From the NCBI GenBank assembly GCA_021845905.1, contig JAJZVA010000003.1:75169-139168 (forward strand): 64,000 nt of DNA. Direction: 5' to 3'. The notes beneath the pieces were generated by a model. The model saw nothing but the letters and a program-made list of their open reading frames with translations. It was not told the DNA's origin and made no database searches. Shown here in pieces: positions 39,926 to 47,589 of this stretch. The position numbers and the translations under genes are program-made. This DNA is from Pseudomonadota bacterium. GTDB taxonomy: Bacteria > Pseudomonadota > Alphaproteobacteria > Micavibrionales > UBA2020. Position 1 is the stretch's first letter, and every line of letters starts with the position of its first letter.

Positions 39926-40237
39926 ATGTACGCAGTCATCAAAACCGGCGGTAAGCAATACCGCGTCGCCAAAGACGATATCATTGAAGTCGAAATGCTC
40001 GACACGCCCAAGGACGGCTCCGTCACGCTCGACGACGTGCTGATGGTTTGCGACGGCGCGACGCTGAAAGTCGGCGCGCCCACGGTTTCCGGCGCGAAGG
40101 TTTCGGCCACGGTGCTCGACCAGAAGAAAGGCGACAAAATCATCGTCTTTAAAAAGAAGCGCCGCCAGAACTACCGCCGCAAGAACGGCCACCGTCAAAA
40201 CCTGACGGTGCTCAAGATCACGGACATCAAAGGTTAA
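39926..40237 (+). CDS. rplU: 50S ribosomal protein L21
   Basis: L21 binds 23S rRNA. The start [18 protein letters not shown] is chosen because it matches the family N-terminus and gives 103 residues; the longer frame from 39839 would overlap the promoter. Another in-frame ATG is at 39911. [23 protein letters not shown] is diagnostic. It precedes rpmA by 15 nt. Confidence 0.98.
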   Translation: MYAVIKTGGKQYRVAKDDIIEVEMLDTPKDGSVTLDDVLMVCDGATLKVGAPTVSGAKVSATVLDQKKGDKIIVFKKKRRQNYRRKNGHRQNLTVLKITDIKG

Positions 40238-40252
40238 TAGGAGAAAAGAACA

Positions 40253-40519
40253 ATGGCACACCATAAAACCGGCGGCTCATCCAGAAACGGTCGCGACTCA
40301 AAAGGCCAGCGCCTCGGCGTGAAAGTCTACGGTAGCCAGGAGATCGACGCCGGCGGCATCATCGTCCGTCAGCGCGGCACGCAATATCACCCCGGCAAGT
40401 TCGTCGGCATCGGGAAAGACCACACGCTGTTCGCCAAAGTCGCGGGCACGGTCAAATTCCACGGCGGTTTGAAAGATCGCCAGTACGTGTCGATCATCCC
40501 CGCCGATACGGCGGCTTAA
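40253..40519 (+). CDS. rpmA: 50S ribosomal protein L27
   Basis: L27 reaches the peptidyl transferase centre with its N-terminus. [24 protein letters not shown] starts directly, without the cleaved prepeptide known from Firmicutes. The 88-residue length is standard. Confidence 0.98.
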   Translation: MAHHKTGGSSRNGRDSKGQRLGVKVYGSQEIDAGGIIVRQRGTQYHPGKFVGIGKDHTLFAKVAGTVKFHGGLKDRQYVSIIPADTAA

Positions 40520-40543
40520 TCGGCCCTTTTAATATTTTCAAAG

Positions 40544-40573
40544 GCCGGGGACATCACTCCCCGGCTTTTTTTT
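40544..40573 (+). terminator. Intrinsic terminator between rpmA and obgE
   Basis: Perfect 8-bp stem GCCGGGGA / TCCCCGGC with a 6-nt loop, followed by T8. It lies only 12 nt before obgE, so obgE must rely on read-through or a promoter within this short region. Confidence 0.9.
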
Positions 40574-40584
40574 GAGCAAGAAAC

Positions 40585-41619
40585 ATGAAATTCCTCGATG
40601 AAGCGAAGATCTATCTTGAAAGCGGCAAGGGCGGCGCGGGGTGCGTCGCCTTCCGGCGCGAAAAGTTCATCGACATGGGCGGGCCCGACGGCGGCAACGG
40701 CGGGCGCGGCGGGCATATCATTCTCGAATGCGTGCAGAACCTCAACACGCTGATCGACTTCCGCTACGCACAGCACTTCCGCGCCGAAACGGGCCATCAC
40801 GGCGAAGGCAGCAACCGCACGGGGCGCGACGGCAAGGATCTCGTCGTCAAAGTGCCGTGCGGCACGGTGATCCTCGATGAAGACAAGGAAACCGTCCTCG
40901 CCGACATGACCCGCCCGGGCGAGCGCATCGTGTTCCTGAGAGGCGGAGACGGCGGCTTCGGCAACGCGCATTACAAGTCCTCCACCAACCGCGCGCCGCG
41001 CAAGGCGCTGCCCGGCTGGCCGGGAGAAGAGCGCGCGGTGTGGCTGCGCCTGAAATTGATCGCCGACGCGGGCATCGTCGGCCTGCCCAACGCCGGAAAA
41101 TCGACGTTCCTTTCCGTCGTCTCGCGCGCGAAGCCGAAAGTCGCCGATTATCCTTTTACGACGCTCACGCCCAATCTCGGCGTCATCCGCGTCCACGATC
41201 ATGAATTCGTCATGGCCGACATTCCCGGATTGATCGAGGGCGCGCACAAAGGCCACGGACTCGGCACGCGGTTTCTCGGTCACGTCGAGCGTTCGGGCGT
41301 GCTGCTGCATCTTGTCGACGCGACCGGAGACGATATCGTCGGCGCCTACAAAACCATCCGCGGCGAACTGAAGAAATACGGCGGCGGCCTCGCCAAAAAG
41401 CCCGAGGTGATCGCGCTCAGCAAGGCCGACGCACTGGGGCCGGAACTCGCGGAAGACCAGCGCAAAACACTTTCGAAAGCGATCCGCAAAAAAGTGCATG
41501 TCCTTTCCGCCGTCAGCCGCGACGGGATCGAGAACGTTCTCAATGAACTGTGGAAACATATCGAAAAATCGCGCCAAGACGATGCGCCGCCCGCGGCGGA
41601 TATCGTGTTCGACGAGTAA
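40585..41619 (+). CDS. obgE: GTPase Obg/CgtA
   Basis: Obg is a ribosome-associated GTPase involved in large-subunit assembly and cell-cycle control. The glycine-rich Obg domain ([29 protein letters not shown]) covers about residues 1-158; the G domain has [12 protein letters not shown] and DIPGLIEGA. The 344-residue length suits alphaproteobacterial Obg. A strong terminator precedes it, and the start has only a weak ribosome-binding site. Confidence 0.98.
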   Translation: MKFLDEAKIYLESGKGGAGCVAFRREKFIDMGGPDGGNGGRGGHIILECVQNLNTLIDFRYAQHFRAETGHHGEGSNRTGRDGKDLVVKVPCGTVILDEDKETVLADMTRPGERIVFLRGGDGGFGNAHYKSSTNRAPRKALPGWPGEERAVWLRLKLIADAGIVGLPNAGKSTFLSVVSRAKPKVADYPFTTLTPNLGVIRVHDHEFVMADIPGLIEGAHKGHGLGTRFLGHVERSGVLLHLVDATGDDIVGAYKTIRGELKKYGGGLAKKPEVIALSKADALGPELAEDQRKTLSKAIRKKVHVLSAVSRDGIENVLNELWKHIEKSRQDDAPPAADIVFDE

Positions 41620-41632
41620 TTATCGTGTTCGA
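41601..41632 (+). repeat. 12-bp direct repeat flanking the obgE stop
   Basis: TATCGTGTTCGA occurs at 41601-41612 and again at 41621-41632, with the obgE stop codon between. It looks like a partial tandem duplication of the gene's last codons. Confidence 0.7.
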
Positions 41633-41678
41633 TGGATGGTTTATTCCGTTCGACGCCGGATCTGCGGCGAGGCCCGCT

Positions 41679-42191
41679 TCAGGGGCGGAAGCCTTTTTTC
41701 TTTTTCCGTTGCGCGCTGTTTTTGAGCCGCTCGCGCCGTTCGGCGATATTGCGCGATGCACGCGTCTGTTGTAGCAATGCAACGATGTCGGCATGGCCGT
41801 TCTTTTGCGCCATGTCTTCCGCCGTCAGCCGCGCGGGGGATTTTTTGTCAAGATCCGCGCCTGCGGCGAGAAGCATTTTCACCATGTCCGCAAGGCCGTA
41901 GATCGATGAAATCATCAGCGCCGTGTGCCCGCCGCTGTTGGCGTCGTCGAGCCGCGCGCCGGACTTGATCAGCAAGGCCGCGCCCGCGCTGAAATCGCCG
42001 TTGACCCGCCAGTTGTAGGCGACCAGCATCAGCGGCGTAAAGCCCTGCTTGTCGGGGCAGTTGACGTCGGCGCCCTCGGCGATCAGCTTGCGCATGGCGG
42101 CGATGTCGCCGCTGGCGGAGGCCGCCAGCAATTTTTCGGACAGGGATCTCTGCCCGTTCCTCACGGCACGACCCTGATTTTCGGGCGACAA
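41679..42191 (-). CDS. Ankyrin-repeat protein (second of an overlapping pair)
   Basis: Three ankyrin-type units are visible: SEKLLAASASGDIAAMRKLIAEGADVN, GFTPLMLVAYNWR...LLIKSGARLDD and GHTALMISSIYGLADMVKMLLAAGADLD, followed by a basic tail (AQRKKKKGFRP). No ATG is available; the frame starts at a TTG and overlaps the previous ankyrin gene by 31 nt. It may be the continuation of that gene after a frameshift. Ankyrin repeats mediate protein binding; the partner is unknown. Confidence 0.7.
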   Translation of the reverse strand: MSPENQGRAVRNGQRSLSEKLLAASASGDIAAMRKLIAEGADVNCPDKQGFTPLMLVAYNWRVNGDFSAGAALLIKSGARLDDANSGGHTALMISSIYGLADMVKMLLAAGADLDKKSPARLTAEDMAQKNGHADIVALLQQTRASRNIAERRERLKNSAQRKKKKGFRP

Positions 42192-42706
42192 CGGGCCCGG
42201 GCGCGCAGGCGTGCGCGCGCGCTGGCCGCGGCATTAAACGAGGACTCCGCGCCGGTGACAAGCGCTTGCGCGTCGGCGTCGGCGCGCAATTCGGCAAGAC
42301 GGCGCGGGTAAAGCCTGACTCCTTCAATCAAAATGGCGCGGGCTTCGGCGTTGTCGGTTTCGAGGGCATAGCTCATGGCGGTTTTGCCGCTTTTCTCCCG
42401 CGCTTCCGGATCGACGCCGCGCGCGAGCAACACGCGCAGGATATTCATATCGTTCTTCAGCACCGCCATGGAGAGCGGCAGAATGTCGTTTCTGTCCGGC
42501 TTGTTCAGCACGGCGACGGGCAGGTTTTTGGCCAGCGCGGCCGCTTCCGACCACAGGGCATCGGTCATCATATCCGCCCCGGTGGGTTTCGGCACGTCGG
42601 CTTTTTTTTGTTCTTCTTGCATGCCTTCGAGCGCAAGCTGCACGGGGCTTTGGGGATCGGGGACGTTTTCTTGCGAGGCGGGGGTTTTCACAGGGGCGTT
42701 TTGCAT
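42161..42706 (-). CDS. Ankyrin-repeat protein (first of an overlapping pair)
   Basis: The 181-residue product has a Pro/Gln-rich N-terminus, then ankyrin units NDILPLSMAVLKNDMNILRVLLARGVDPEA and GKTAMSYALETDNAEARAILIEG. The C-terminus (ASARARLRARARCRPKIRVVP) is odd, low-complexity and Arg-rich, as expected when reading out of frame. Joining it to the overlapping gene would give a continuous protein of about 340 residues. Confidence 0.7.
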   Translation of the reverse strand: MQNAPVKTPASQENVPDPQSPVQLALEGMQEEQKKADVPKPTGADMMTDALWSEAAALAKNLPVAVLNKPDRNDILPLSMAVLKNDMNILRVLLARGVDPEAREKSGKTAMSYALETDNAEARAILIEGVRLYPRRLAELRADADAQALVTGAESSFNAAASARARLRARARCRPKIRVVP

Positions 42707-42845
42707 CGGGCGAATCTACCTTATCCACAGGAATGATCTGAAAATCAGACAATATGTTACATTGTGAAAACTATATGTCAATAGGTTGCCGCAGAATCCG
42801 CAAAAAACACAAAATAAATATACTTTAGTAATAAAAATCAAATAG
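42707..42845. other. AT-rich gap with a perfect DnaA box
   Basis: TTATCCACA at 42721-42729 matches the DnaA box exactly, followed by AT-rich DNA to 42845. A single box is not enough for an origin; it may regulate the ankyrin gene that starts at 42706 or occur by chance. Confidence 0.5.
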
Positions 42846-43652
42846 TTATATATTATGTAATTTTGTCGGCTGGCGCAACGTCAGCACGACAGGCACGTGA
42901 TCGGAAGCCTTGTCGGCGCCGCGCGGCGCCGGATCGACCGCGCAATCCGCCAAAAGGTCCGTAGCCTGCGGCGAGAGAAGAAAATGATCGATCCGCAGGC
43001 CGTGGTTGCGCGGCCAGGCGCCCGCCTGATAATCCCAGAAGGTATATTGCTCGGGTTTGTCGTTGCAGGCGCGCAAGGCGTCGGTCAGTCCGAGGTTGAG
43101 CAACGCGCGGAACTTGCGGCGGCTTTCAAGACGGAACAGCGCGTCGTCCGCCCACCCTTGCGGATCATGGCAGTCGCGCGCCTCGGGGATGATGTTGTAA
43201 TCGCCGCCGAGCACGAACGGCTGCTCGCGCCGGAGCAAACGCGCGGCATGGGCGCGCAACCGTTCCATCCATTTCAGCTTGTAGGGATATTTTTCGCTCT
43301 CCACCGGATTGCCGTTGGGCAGGTAAAGCGACGCGACGCGCACGCCCCCGCCGTTTTGATGACCGACGGTCGCCTCGATATAGCGCGCCTGTTCGTCGGT
43401 CGCGTCGCCCGGCAGGCCGGGTTCGACGGCGGTGATTTTTTCACGCGCGAGAATGGCGACGCCGTTCCACGCCTTCTGTCCGAAAACGGCGGCGTCGTAT
43501 CCGGCCACGGCGAACTCCATGCGCGGAAACTTGTCCTCTGTCGTTTTCAGCTCTTGCAGAAGAACGACATCCGGCCTGGCCTCTTCCAGCCACGCCAGAA
43601 CGTTGTGCAAACGCGCGTTGACCGAATTGACGTTCCATGTCGCGATTTTCAT
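42846..43652 (-). CDS. xthA: Exodeoxyribonuclease III
   Basis: This AP endonuclease/3'-exonuclease acts in base-excision repair. MKIATWNVNSVNARLHNVLAWL, LQELKTTEDKFP, GGDYNIIPEARDC, and LRIDHFLLSPQA...SDHVPVVLTL give the metal and catalytic residues (Asn, Glu, Asp-x-Asn, Asp-His). The 268-residue length is normal. It starts 2 nt after the pilin-like gene. Confidence 0.97.
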   Translation of the reverse strand: MKIATWNVNSVNARLHNVLAWLEEARPDVVLLQELKTTEDKFPRMEFAVAGYDAAVFGQKAWNGVAILAREKITAVEPGLPGDATDEQARYIEATVGHQNGGGVRVASLYLPNGNPVESEKYPYKLKWMERLRAHAARLLRREQPFVLGGDYNIIPEARDCHDPQGWADDALFRLESRRKFRALLNLGLTDALRACNDKPEQYTFWDYQAGAWPRNHGLRIDHFLLSPQATDLLADCAVDPAPRGADKASDHVPVVLTLRQPTKLHNI

Positions 43653-43654
43653 GA

Positions 43655-44290
43655 TTATCTTGCCCGAACGACGTTGACGTAGATATAACGCCCCGCGCCG
43701 GACGATTCCTGATAACACAGCTCGCGCACGCCGGTGCCGGGCGAAAGCGTCACGGCTGTCGCCGCGCCGTAGTTGGTGCCGTCGAAAGGCGTCACCGTGC
43801 TGAGCGCGCCGCCGCTGGGGATGGCGGTGCCGTAGCCGAGGACGCTGTTGATCTGGGCGCAAACCTCCTCGGGAATGTCGACAAGGATCATCGACAATTC
43901 CGGATTGGTATCGCTGCCCGCGCCCGTCACGGTGATCTGGCCGGTGAAGACGTATGAGCAGGTCGAAAGACAGGCGGCGGCGGGCGGCGTCTCATAAGTC
44001 GCGTTGCCGCCGGAAGGATCGAACAGCTCGCGCGTCAGCGGCGGCGTGCCCGCGCCCGGCGGATCGAACAGGATGCCTGAGCCCGCCGGAGAATCCGTAT
44101 CCGACACGCCGCCCAGCAGCATCATCCTGTCGATGATCGGCCTGAGGCTGTCGCCGTACTGGATCATGTCCATCGCCACCGTGCGCGCCTGATCGGCCGA
44201 GAGCGTGGATGACGACCCCGGGCTTCCCTTCACGATCGCATAGGCCAGCATGGCGAACAGCGCCACGCCGAGCAGAATGTAAAGCATCAT
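43655..44290 (-). CDS. Pseudopilin-like exported protein
   Basis: An N-terminal hydrophobic segment (MMLYILLGVALFAMLAYAIV) leads into a Gly/Ser/Thr/Pro-rich domain of about 185 residues with three or four Cys, as in pilin-like proteins of alphaproteobacteria. In-frame codons upstream read RRAAERGG just before MM, like a pre-pilin leader, but that part has no ATG, GTG or TTG; only a CTG is available. The start is thus uncertain. No pilus assembly genes adjoin. Function inferred weakly. Confidence 0.55.
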   Translation of the reverse strand: MMLYILLGVALFAMLAYAIVKGSPGSSSTLSADQARTVAMDMIQYGDSLRPIIDRMMLLGGVSDTDSPAGSGILFDPPGAGTPPLTRELFDPSGGNATYETPPAAACLSTCSYVFTGQITVTGAGSDTNPELSMILVDIPEEVCAQINSVLGYGTAIPSGGALSTVTPFDGTNYGAATAVTLSPGTGVRELCYQESSGAGRYIYVNVVRAR

Positions 44291-44370
44291 GCCGCCGCGC
44301 TCGGCGGCGCGGCGACAGGATGGACGACCGGAATGATCTCCCCGCCTTTGCGGAGACGCGGAATAAGACC

Positions 44371-44562
44371 TCAGGTTCCCGACCTCGCTTCCTCAGGCGG
44401 CGCATTCTCCATGCGCGCGATCAGCTCTTTGACGTGCAGCTTCTCTTTTTTCAGGCGCTCGATCAGGACGTCGTTGTGCGACGGGCGCACCCGCTCGTCG
44501 TGGATTTTGCGTTCCAGCCTGTCGTGTTTTTCTTTCAAGGACTTGAGATGAGAAGCCTGCAT
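44371..44562 (-). CDS. DUF465 (YdcH-like) small protein
   Basis: The 63-residue helical protein starts MQASHLKSLKEKHDRLERKIHDE and continues RPSHNDVLIERLKKEKLHVKELIAR, the coiled-coil pattern of DUF465. The start is chosen by GGGAG 9 nt upstream; an upstream ATG (44604) lacks a site. These proteins are common in alphaproteobacteria and have no assigned function. Confidence 0.85.
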   Translation of the reverse strand: MQASHLKSLKEKHDRLERKIHDERVRPSHNDVLIERLKKEKLHVKELIARMENAPPEEARSGT

Positions 44563-44642
44563 ATTTACGTCTCCCGTGTTGAGGATGTTGCTTAACATGT
44601 CCATTCTACCAGACCAAGGTTAAGGAAAGATTGAGCACGCCC

Positions 44643-45365
44643 TCAAGTCCGGCAGGATGAGACGAAAGCCTTGATTTGCCGCGTCATTTCGGCGGGCGTT
44701 TCCGCCATCGGCATGTGTCCGCACCCGTCGATCAGGCAAAAGCGGCCCTGCGGCATCATTTCCGCCAGAGCCTGCCCCGACGCGGCTTTCGCCAGCTTGT
44801 CGTCTGACCCCGATATTACCAGCGCGGGCTTACCGCAACCTGTCGCCGCATTTTCCCCTCCGGCATAGGCATCGCAGGCGGCAAGATCGTTCGCCAGCGC
44901 GGACGGACACATCCTTTCCTTCAAAAATGCGGCGGCGTCGGGATGGTGGCGCGGCACGCCCCATTTCAAAATCAGCGCGGCGGCGTCTTGCGGCGTTTCT
45001 CCGGCCTGCCGCAGCAAATCCGGATGCACCGGCATGGCCGCGGCGGCGCCCGCCAAAATCAGGCCGCAAACGGCTTGAGACCGCGCCGCCTCAAGCGCGA
45101 CCAGCGCGCCCATCGAATGACCGAGCAAAAATGTCGATTGCGGCGGGTTTTCACCTATTTCCCCGCGCAGCCAGTCCGCCATGGCTTCGACCGACGGCAA
45201 CAGATCGCCCTTGCGGTCTCCATGCCCCGGCAAAGACAAAGCCCTGCACGCCAGCCCCGCCCCCGTCAAATCCGGCAACAACAAATCCGCCAGCAACAAA
45301 TCCCATGCATTGGCCTGCATGCCCGCGCCGTGGATGGCGATGATCGTTTTCATCTTCTCCGTCAT
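44643..45365 (-). CDS. Alpha/beta hydrolase
   Basis: The fold is clear: oxyanion region AIHGAGMQANAWDLL, nucleophile elbow LLGHSMGALVAL, Asp region ISGSDDKL and His in DGCGHMPMAETP. The substrate is unknown. MTEKMKTIIAIHG is chosen as start, giving 240 residues; the longer frame would include the terminator at 45400-45424. A candidate CtrA site lies about 120 bp upstream. Confidence 0.85.
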   Translation of the reverse strand: MTEKMKTIIAIHGAGMQANAWDLLLADLLLPDLTGAGLACRALSLPGHGDRKGDLLPSVEAMADWLRGEIGENPPQSTFLLGHSMGALVALEAARSQAVCGLILAGAAAAMPVHPDLLRQAGETPQDAAALILKWGVPRHHPDAAAFLKERMCPSALANDLAACDAYAGGENAATGCGKPALVISGSDDKLAKAASGQALAEMMPQGRFCLIDGCGHMPMAETPAEMTRQIKAFVSSCRT

Positions 45366-45399
45366 GACGGCCAGTCTATACCAAAGCGGTCGCGGGCAC

Positions 45400-45424
45400 A
45401 AAAAAAACCGCCCCCGAAGGGGCG
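45400..45424 (-). terminator. Intrinsic terminator after the membrane protein gene
   Basis: On the reverse strand CGCCCC-TTCG-GGGGCG (45424-45409), a UUCG tetraloop hairpin, is followed by GG and T8. It ends the transcript of the gene at 45506-46117. Confidence 0.85.
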
Positions 45425-45485
45425 TTTGAAGGAGATATCGCGAGGAGGCACAGATGAAACCTGATTCCAAGGTATCATCCAATGG

Positions 45486-45501
45486 TTAACGTCCCGTTAA
45501 C
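45486..45501. promoter_or_regulatory. Candidate CtrA-binding site
   Basis: TTAA-CGTCCCG-TTAAC matches TTAA-N7-TTAAC exactly; a further TTAA follows at 45506. It lies between the membrane-protein stop and the hydrolase start. CtrA itself is not in the window, but the DivK and PleD pair is. Confidence 0.45.
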
Positions 45502-45505
45502 GGCG

Positions 45506-46117
45506 TTAAACTCCGGCTGCATCCGGTTTCTTGAGGAATTTTTCCTCATAAGCCATCCGCCCCGCCGTCAGGACGGTCACCACGCAGGCCATGACGGCGA
45601 AGCCTTCCCACAGGGTAATGAGACGGGGCATCTCCAGTTGCAGGGCGCACAGGGCGCAAACGCCGATTTCCGCCGCTTCAACCATCACCGTCACGAAAAC
45701 GTTCGTCTTGTCCGTGCTGCTCCACCACAACAGCGGCGATATCGACACGCCCGCGGCCCAAAGCAGGCCGGCCCTGATGGCAAAGGGCGCGATGGCATGC
45801 GTCACGTACCAGAACATCAGCGCGCACCAGGCCGCTATCAAAACGATCAGATACCCGACGCTGCAAAACATCATGGCCCGCTCGCCCGATTTCCGTCCGG
45901 CGGCGCGAAAAACCGTCATAAGGTGCGAGAAAATACCCGCCGGAATGCTGAAAACAGGAATGATGAAGAATGAGAAAAGCGCCGCGATGAACGGCATCCA
46001 CAAGGGGCCGTCCTGATTCAAGGACACCAGCCACGCCGCGCCACCGAGCATGGCCGCGAGATTGAGGTACAAAAGCGGGGCGAACAGACGGGAAACAATA
46101 CTCTTGTCAGCCGGCAT
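45506..46117 (-). CDS. Multi-pass membrane protein, unknown function
   Basis: The 203-residue protein has five or six hydrophobic segments (for example LLYLNLAAMLGGAAWLV, FIAALFSFFIIPVFSIPAG, YLIVLIAAWCALMFWYV). The start is supported by GGAGG 7 nt before the ATG. I recognise no family. It lies downstream of ssb on the same strand, 19 nt away, and ends at its own terminator. Confidence 0.7.
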   Translation of the reverse strand: MPADKSIVSRLFAPLLYLNLAAMLGGAAWLVSLNQDGPLWMPFIAALFSFFIIPVFSIPAGIFSHLMTVFRAAGRKSGERAMMFCSVGYLIVLIAAWCALMFWYVTHAIAPFAIRAGLLWAAGVSISPLLWWSSTDKTNVFVTVMVEAAEIGVCALCALQLEMPRLITLWEGFAVMACVVTVLTAGRMAYEEKFLKKPDAAGV

Positions 46118-46136
46118 GCAAAACCTCCGTCAGGGA

Positions 46137-46619
46137 TCAGAACGGGATTTCGTCGTCCATGTCGTTGTGGCCGCCCGCGGCGAAAGAGCCGGAGGAAGCC
46201 GATCCGCCCGCCGCCGCCATCGGCGGTTCGTCGGCGAAATCGTTGGCCGCGCCCGCGCCGGAGCCGCCGCGTCCGTCGAGCATCGTCAGCTCGCCGCGGA
46301 ACGGCGGCAGGACGACTTCGGTCGTGTATTTGTCGACGCCGTCCTTGTCGGTGTACTTGCGGGTTTCAAGCTGGCCCTCGAGATAAATCTTGGAACCTTT
46401 TTTGAGGAAGCGCTCGCACACGCCGACCAAAGGCTCGCTCTTGACGACCACGCGGTGCCACTGGGTCTTTTCCTTGCGCTCGCCGGTTTGCTTGTCCTTC
46501 CAGCTTTCGGAGGTGGCGACGGACAGGTTGGCGATGCGCCCGCCGTTCTGAAACGCGCGGATCTCCGGATCGTTGCCGAGATTGCCCACCAAAATCACTT
46601 TATTCACGCTGCCGGCCAT
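46137..46619 (-). CDS. ssb: Single-stranded DNA-binding protein
   Basis: SSB coats single-stranded DNA during replication and repair. The OB-fold begins MAGSVNKVILVGNLGNDPEIR and includes KTQWHRVVV and IYLEGQLETRKYTDKDG. A Gly/Ala/Ser linker leads to the acidic tip DMDDEIPF that binds partner proteins. The 160-residue length is normal. Confidence 0.98.
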   Translation of the reverse strand: MAGSVNKVILVGNLGNDPEIRAFQNGGRIANLSVATSESWKDKQTGERKEKTQWHRVVVKSEPLVGVCERFLKKGSKIYLEGQLETRKYTDKDGVDKYTTEVVLPPFRGELTMLDGRGGSGAGAANDFADEPPMAAAGGSASSGSFAAGGHNDMDDEIPF

Positions 46620-46692
46620 GTTAATTTTTCCTTCCTGTCATGTGCGTTAAAAACGCCTTATGTTTAACATGCTTTTGCGATTCTAAAAAGGG

Positions 46693-47295
46693 ATGATTTG
46701 GATGAGAGCCTGGCAAAGAATGCTCAGCGGACGCAGACTCGACCTGATCAACCCCGCCGCCGTGGATATCGAAATTGAAGACATCGCGCACGGCCTTTCC
46801 AGAGTCGCGCGATGGAACGGACAAACCACCGGCGACCATGCCTTTTCCGTAGCGCAACACTCGGTGCTGGTCGAAAAAATTTCCCGCACGCTTGATCCTC
46901 AGGCGGACAAAACCTGGCTCCTCGCCGCGCTTTTGCACGATGCGTCGGAATACGTGGCGGGCGACATGATCTCGCCGTTCAAGAACGCGCTCGGCCTCGA
47001 TTACCGCGCGTTCGAGGACAAACTGATGCAGGCGGTGCATATCCGCTTCGGCCTGCCCGCGGTCATCGCGCCGCAACTCAAAAAATTCATCAAGCGCGCC
47101 GACAAAATCTCCGCCTATCTCGAAGCGACGCAGATCGCCGGGTTCTCCCACGCCGAAAGCCGCAAGCTCTTCGGCCCGCCGCCGCTGCCGGTGAGCGGCT
47201 GGGAACTTCAGCCGCTCGCGCCCAATGTCGCAAAACAGCAGATGCTGGAGAGATTCGCCATTCTCGCCGAACAGGCGGAAAGCGCCGCCGCATAG
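46693..47295 (+). CDS. HD-domain hydrolase, YfbR-like 5'-nucleotidase family
   Basis: The 200-residue protein has an HD core: DHAFSVAQHSVLVEKI (metal His), LLHDASEYVAGDM (HD pair) and the later Asp in KRADKISAYLEA. This matches YfbR-type deoxynucleoside-5'-monophosphatases; the substrate here is inference. An alternative start is at 46702, better spaced from AAGGG. Its TAG stop is formed by the first bases of the repeat element at 47293-47589; without the element the codon would be TAA. Confidence 0.85.
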   Translation: MIWMRAWQRMLSGRRLDLINPAAVDIEIEDIAHGLSRVARWNGQTTGDHAFSVAQHSVLVEKISRTLDPQADKTWLLAALLHDASEYVAGDMISPFKNALGLDYRAFEDKLMQAVHIRFGLPAVIAPQLKKFIKRADKISAYLEATQIAGFSHAESRKLFGPPPLPVSGWELQPLAPNVAKQQMLERFAILAEQAESAAA

Positions 47296-47589
47296 GACCA
47301 ATCGACATATAGCACATGAGATTTTGAAGCCCGTAAACCGTTGAGGTGCAAGGAGAAGAGGCGCAGGTGTGGCGGCCCCCACAGCAAGCCGCTTTGACGC
47401 AGCAGATCGACGGTTTAAGGGCTTCCCTTCGGGCGCGGCAAACTGCGAAACGGAATAAGGAGTTTCGCAGCACCCTCGCGTCTTCAGAAAACTTGCCCAT
47501 AACCCCGCTATGCGCTGCGTTTTCTTCATAGCGAATGCCGCTTTTTTGCTTTCCCGCAAAATCCATGCGGTATATGTCGATTGGTCCTA
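47293..47589. mobile_element. MITE-like element with 17-bp terminal inverted repeats and TA flanks
   Basis: GGACCAATCGACATATA starts at 47295 and its exact reverse complement ends at 47587; both ends are flanked by TA, the target duplicated by IS630/mariner-type transposases. The 293-bp body encodes no transposase. An internal inverted repeat (47326-47340 with 47411-47425, one mismatch) could fold. It lies between convergent genes, and TAG at each end acts as stop codon for the HD gene and the methyltransferase. Confidence 0.75.

Noticed and set aside
45366-45482. Longer N-terminus for the alpha/beta hydrolase
   Set aside because: The extension would translate the intrinsic terminator; the family begins near MKTIIAIHG.
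46621-47559. 312-codon reverse frame antisense to the HD gene, sharing GFKISCAICRLVL with a frame near 49580
   Set aside because: The shared peptide is just the translation of the repeated element end; not a transposase.
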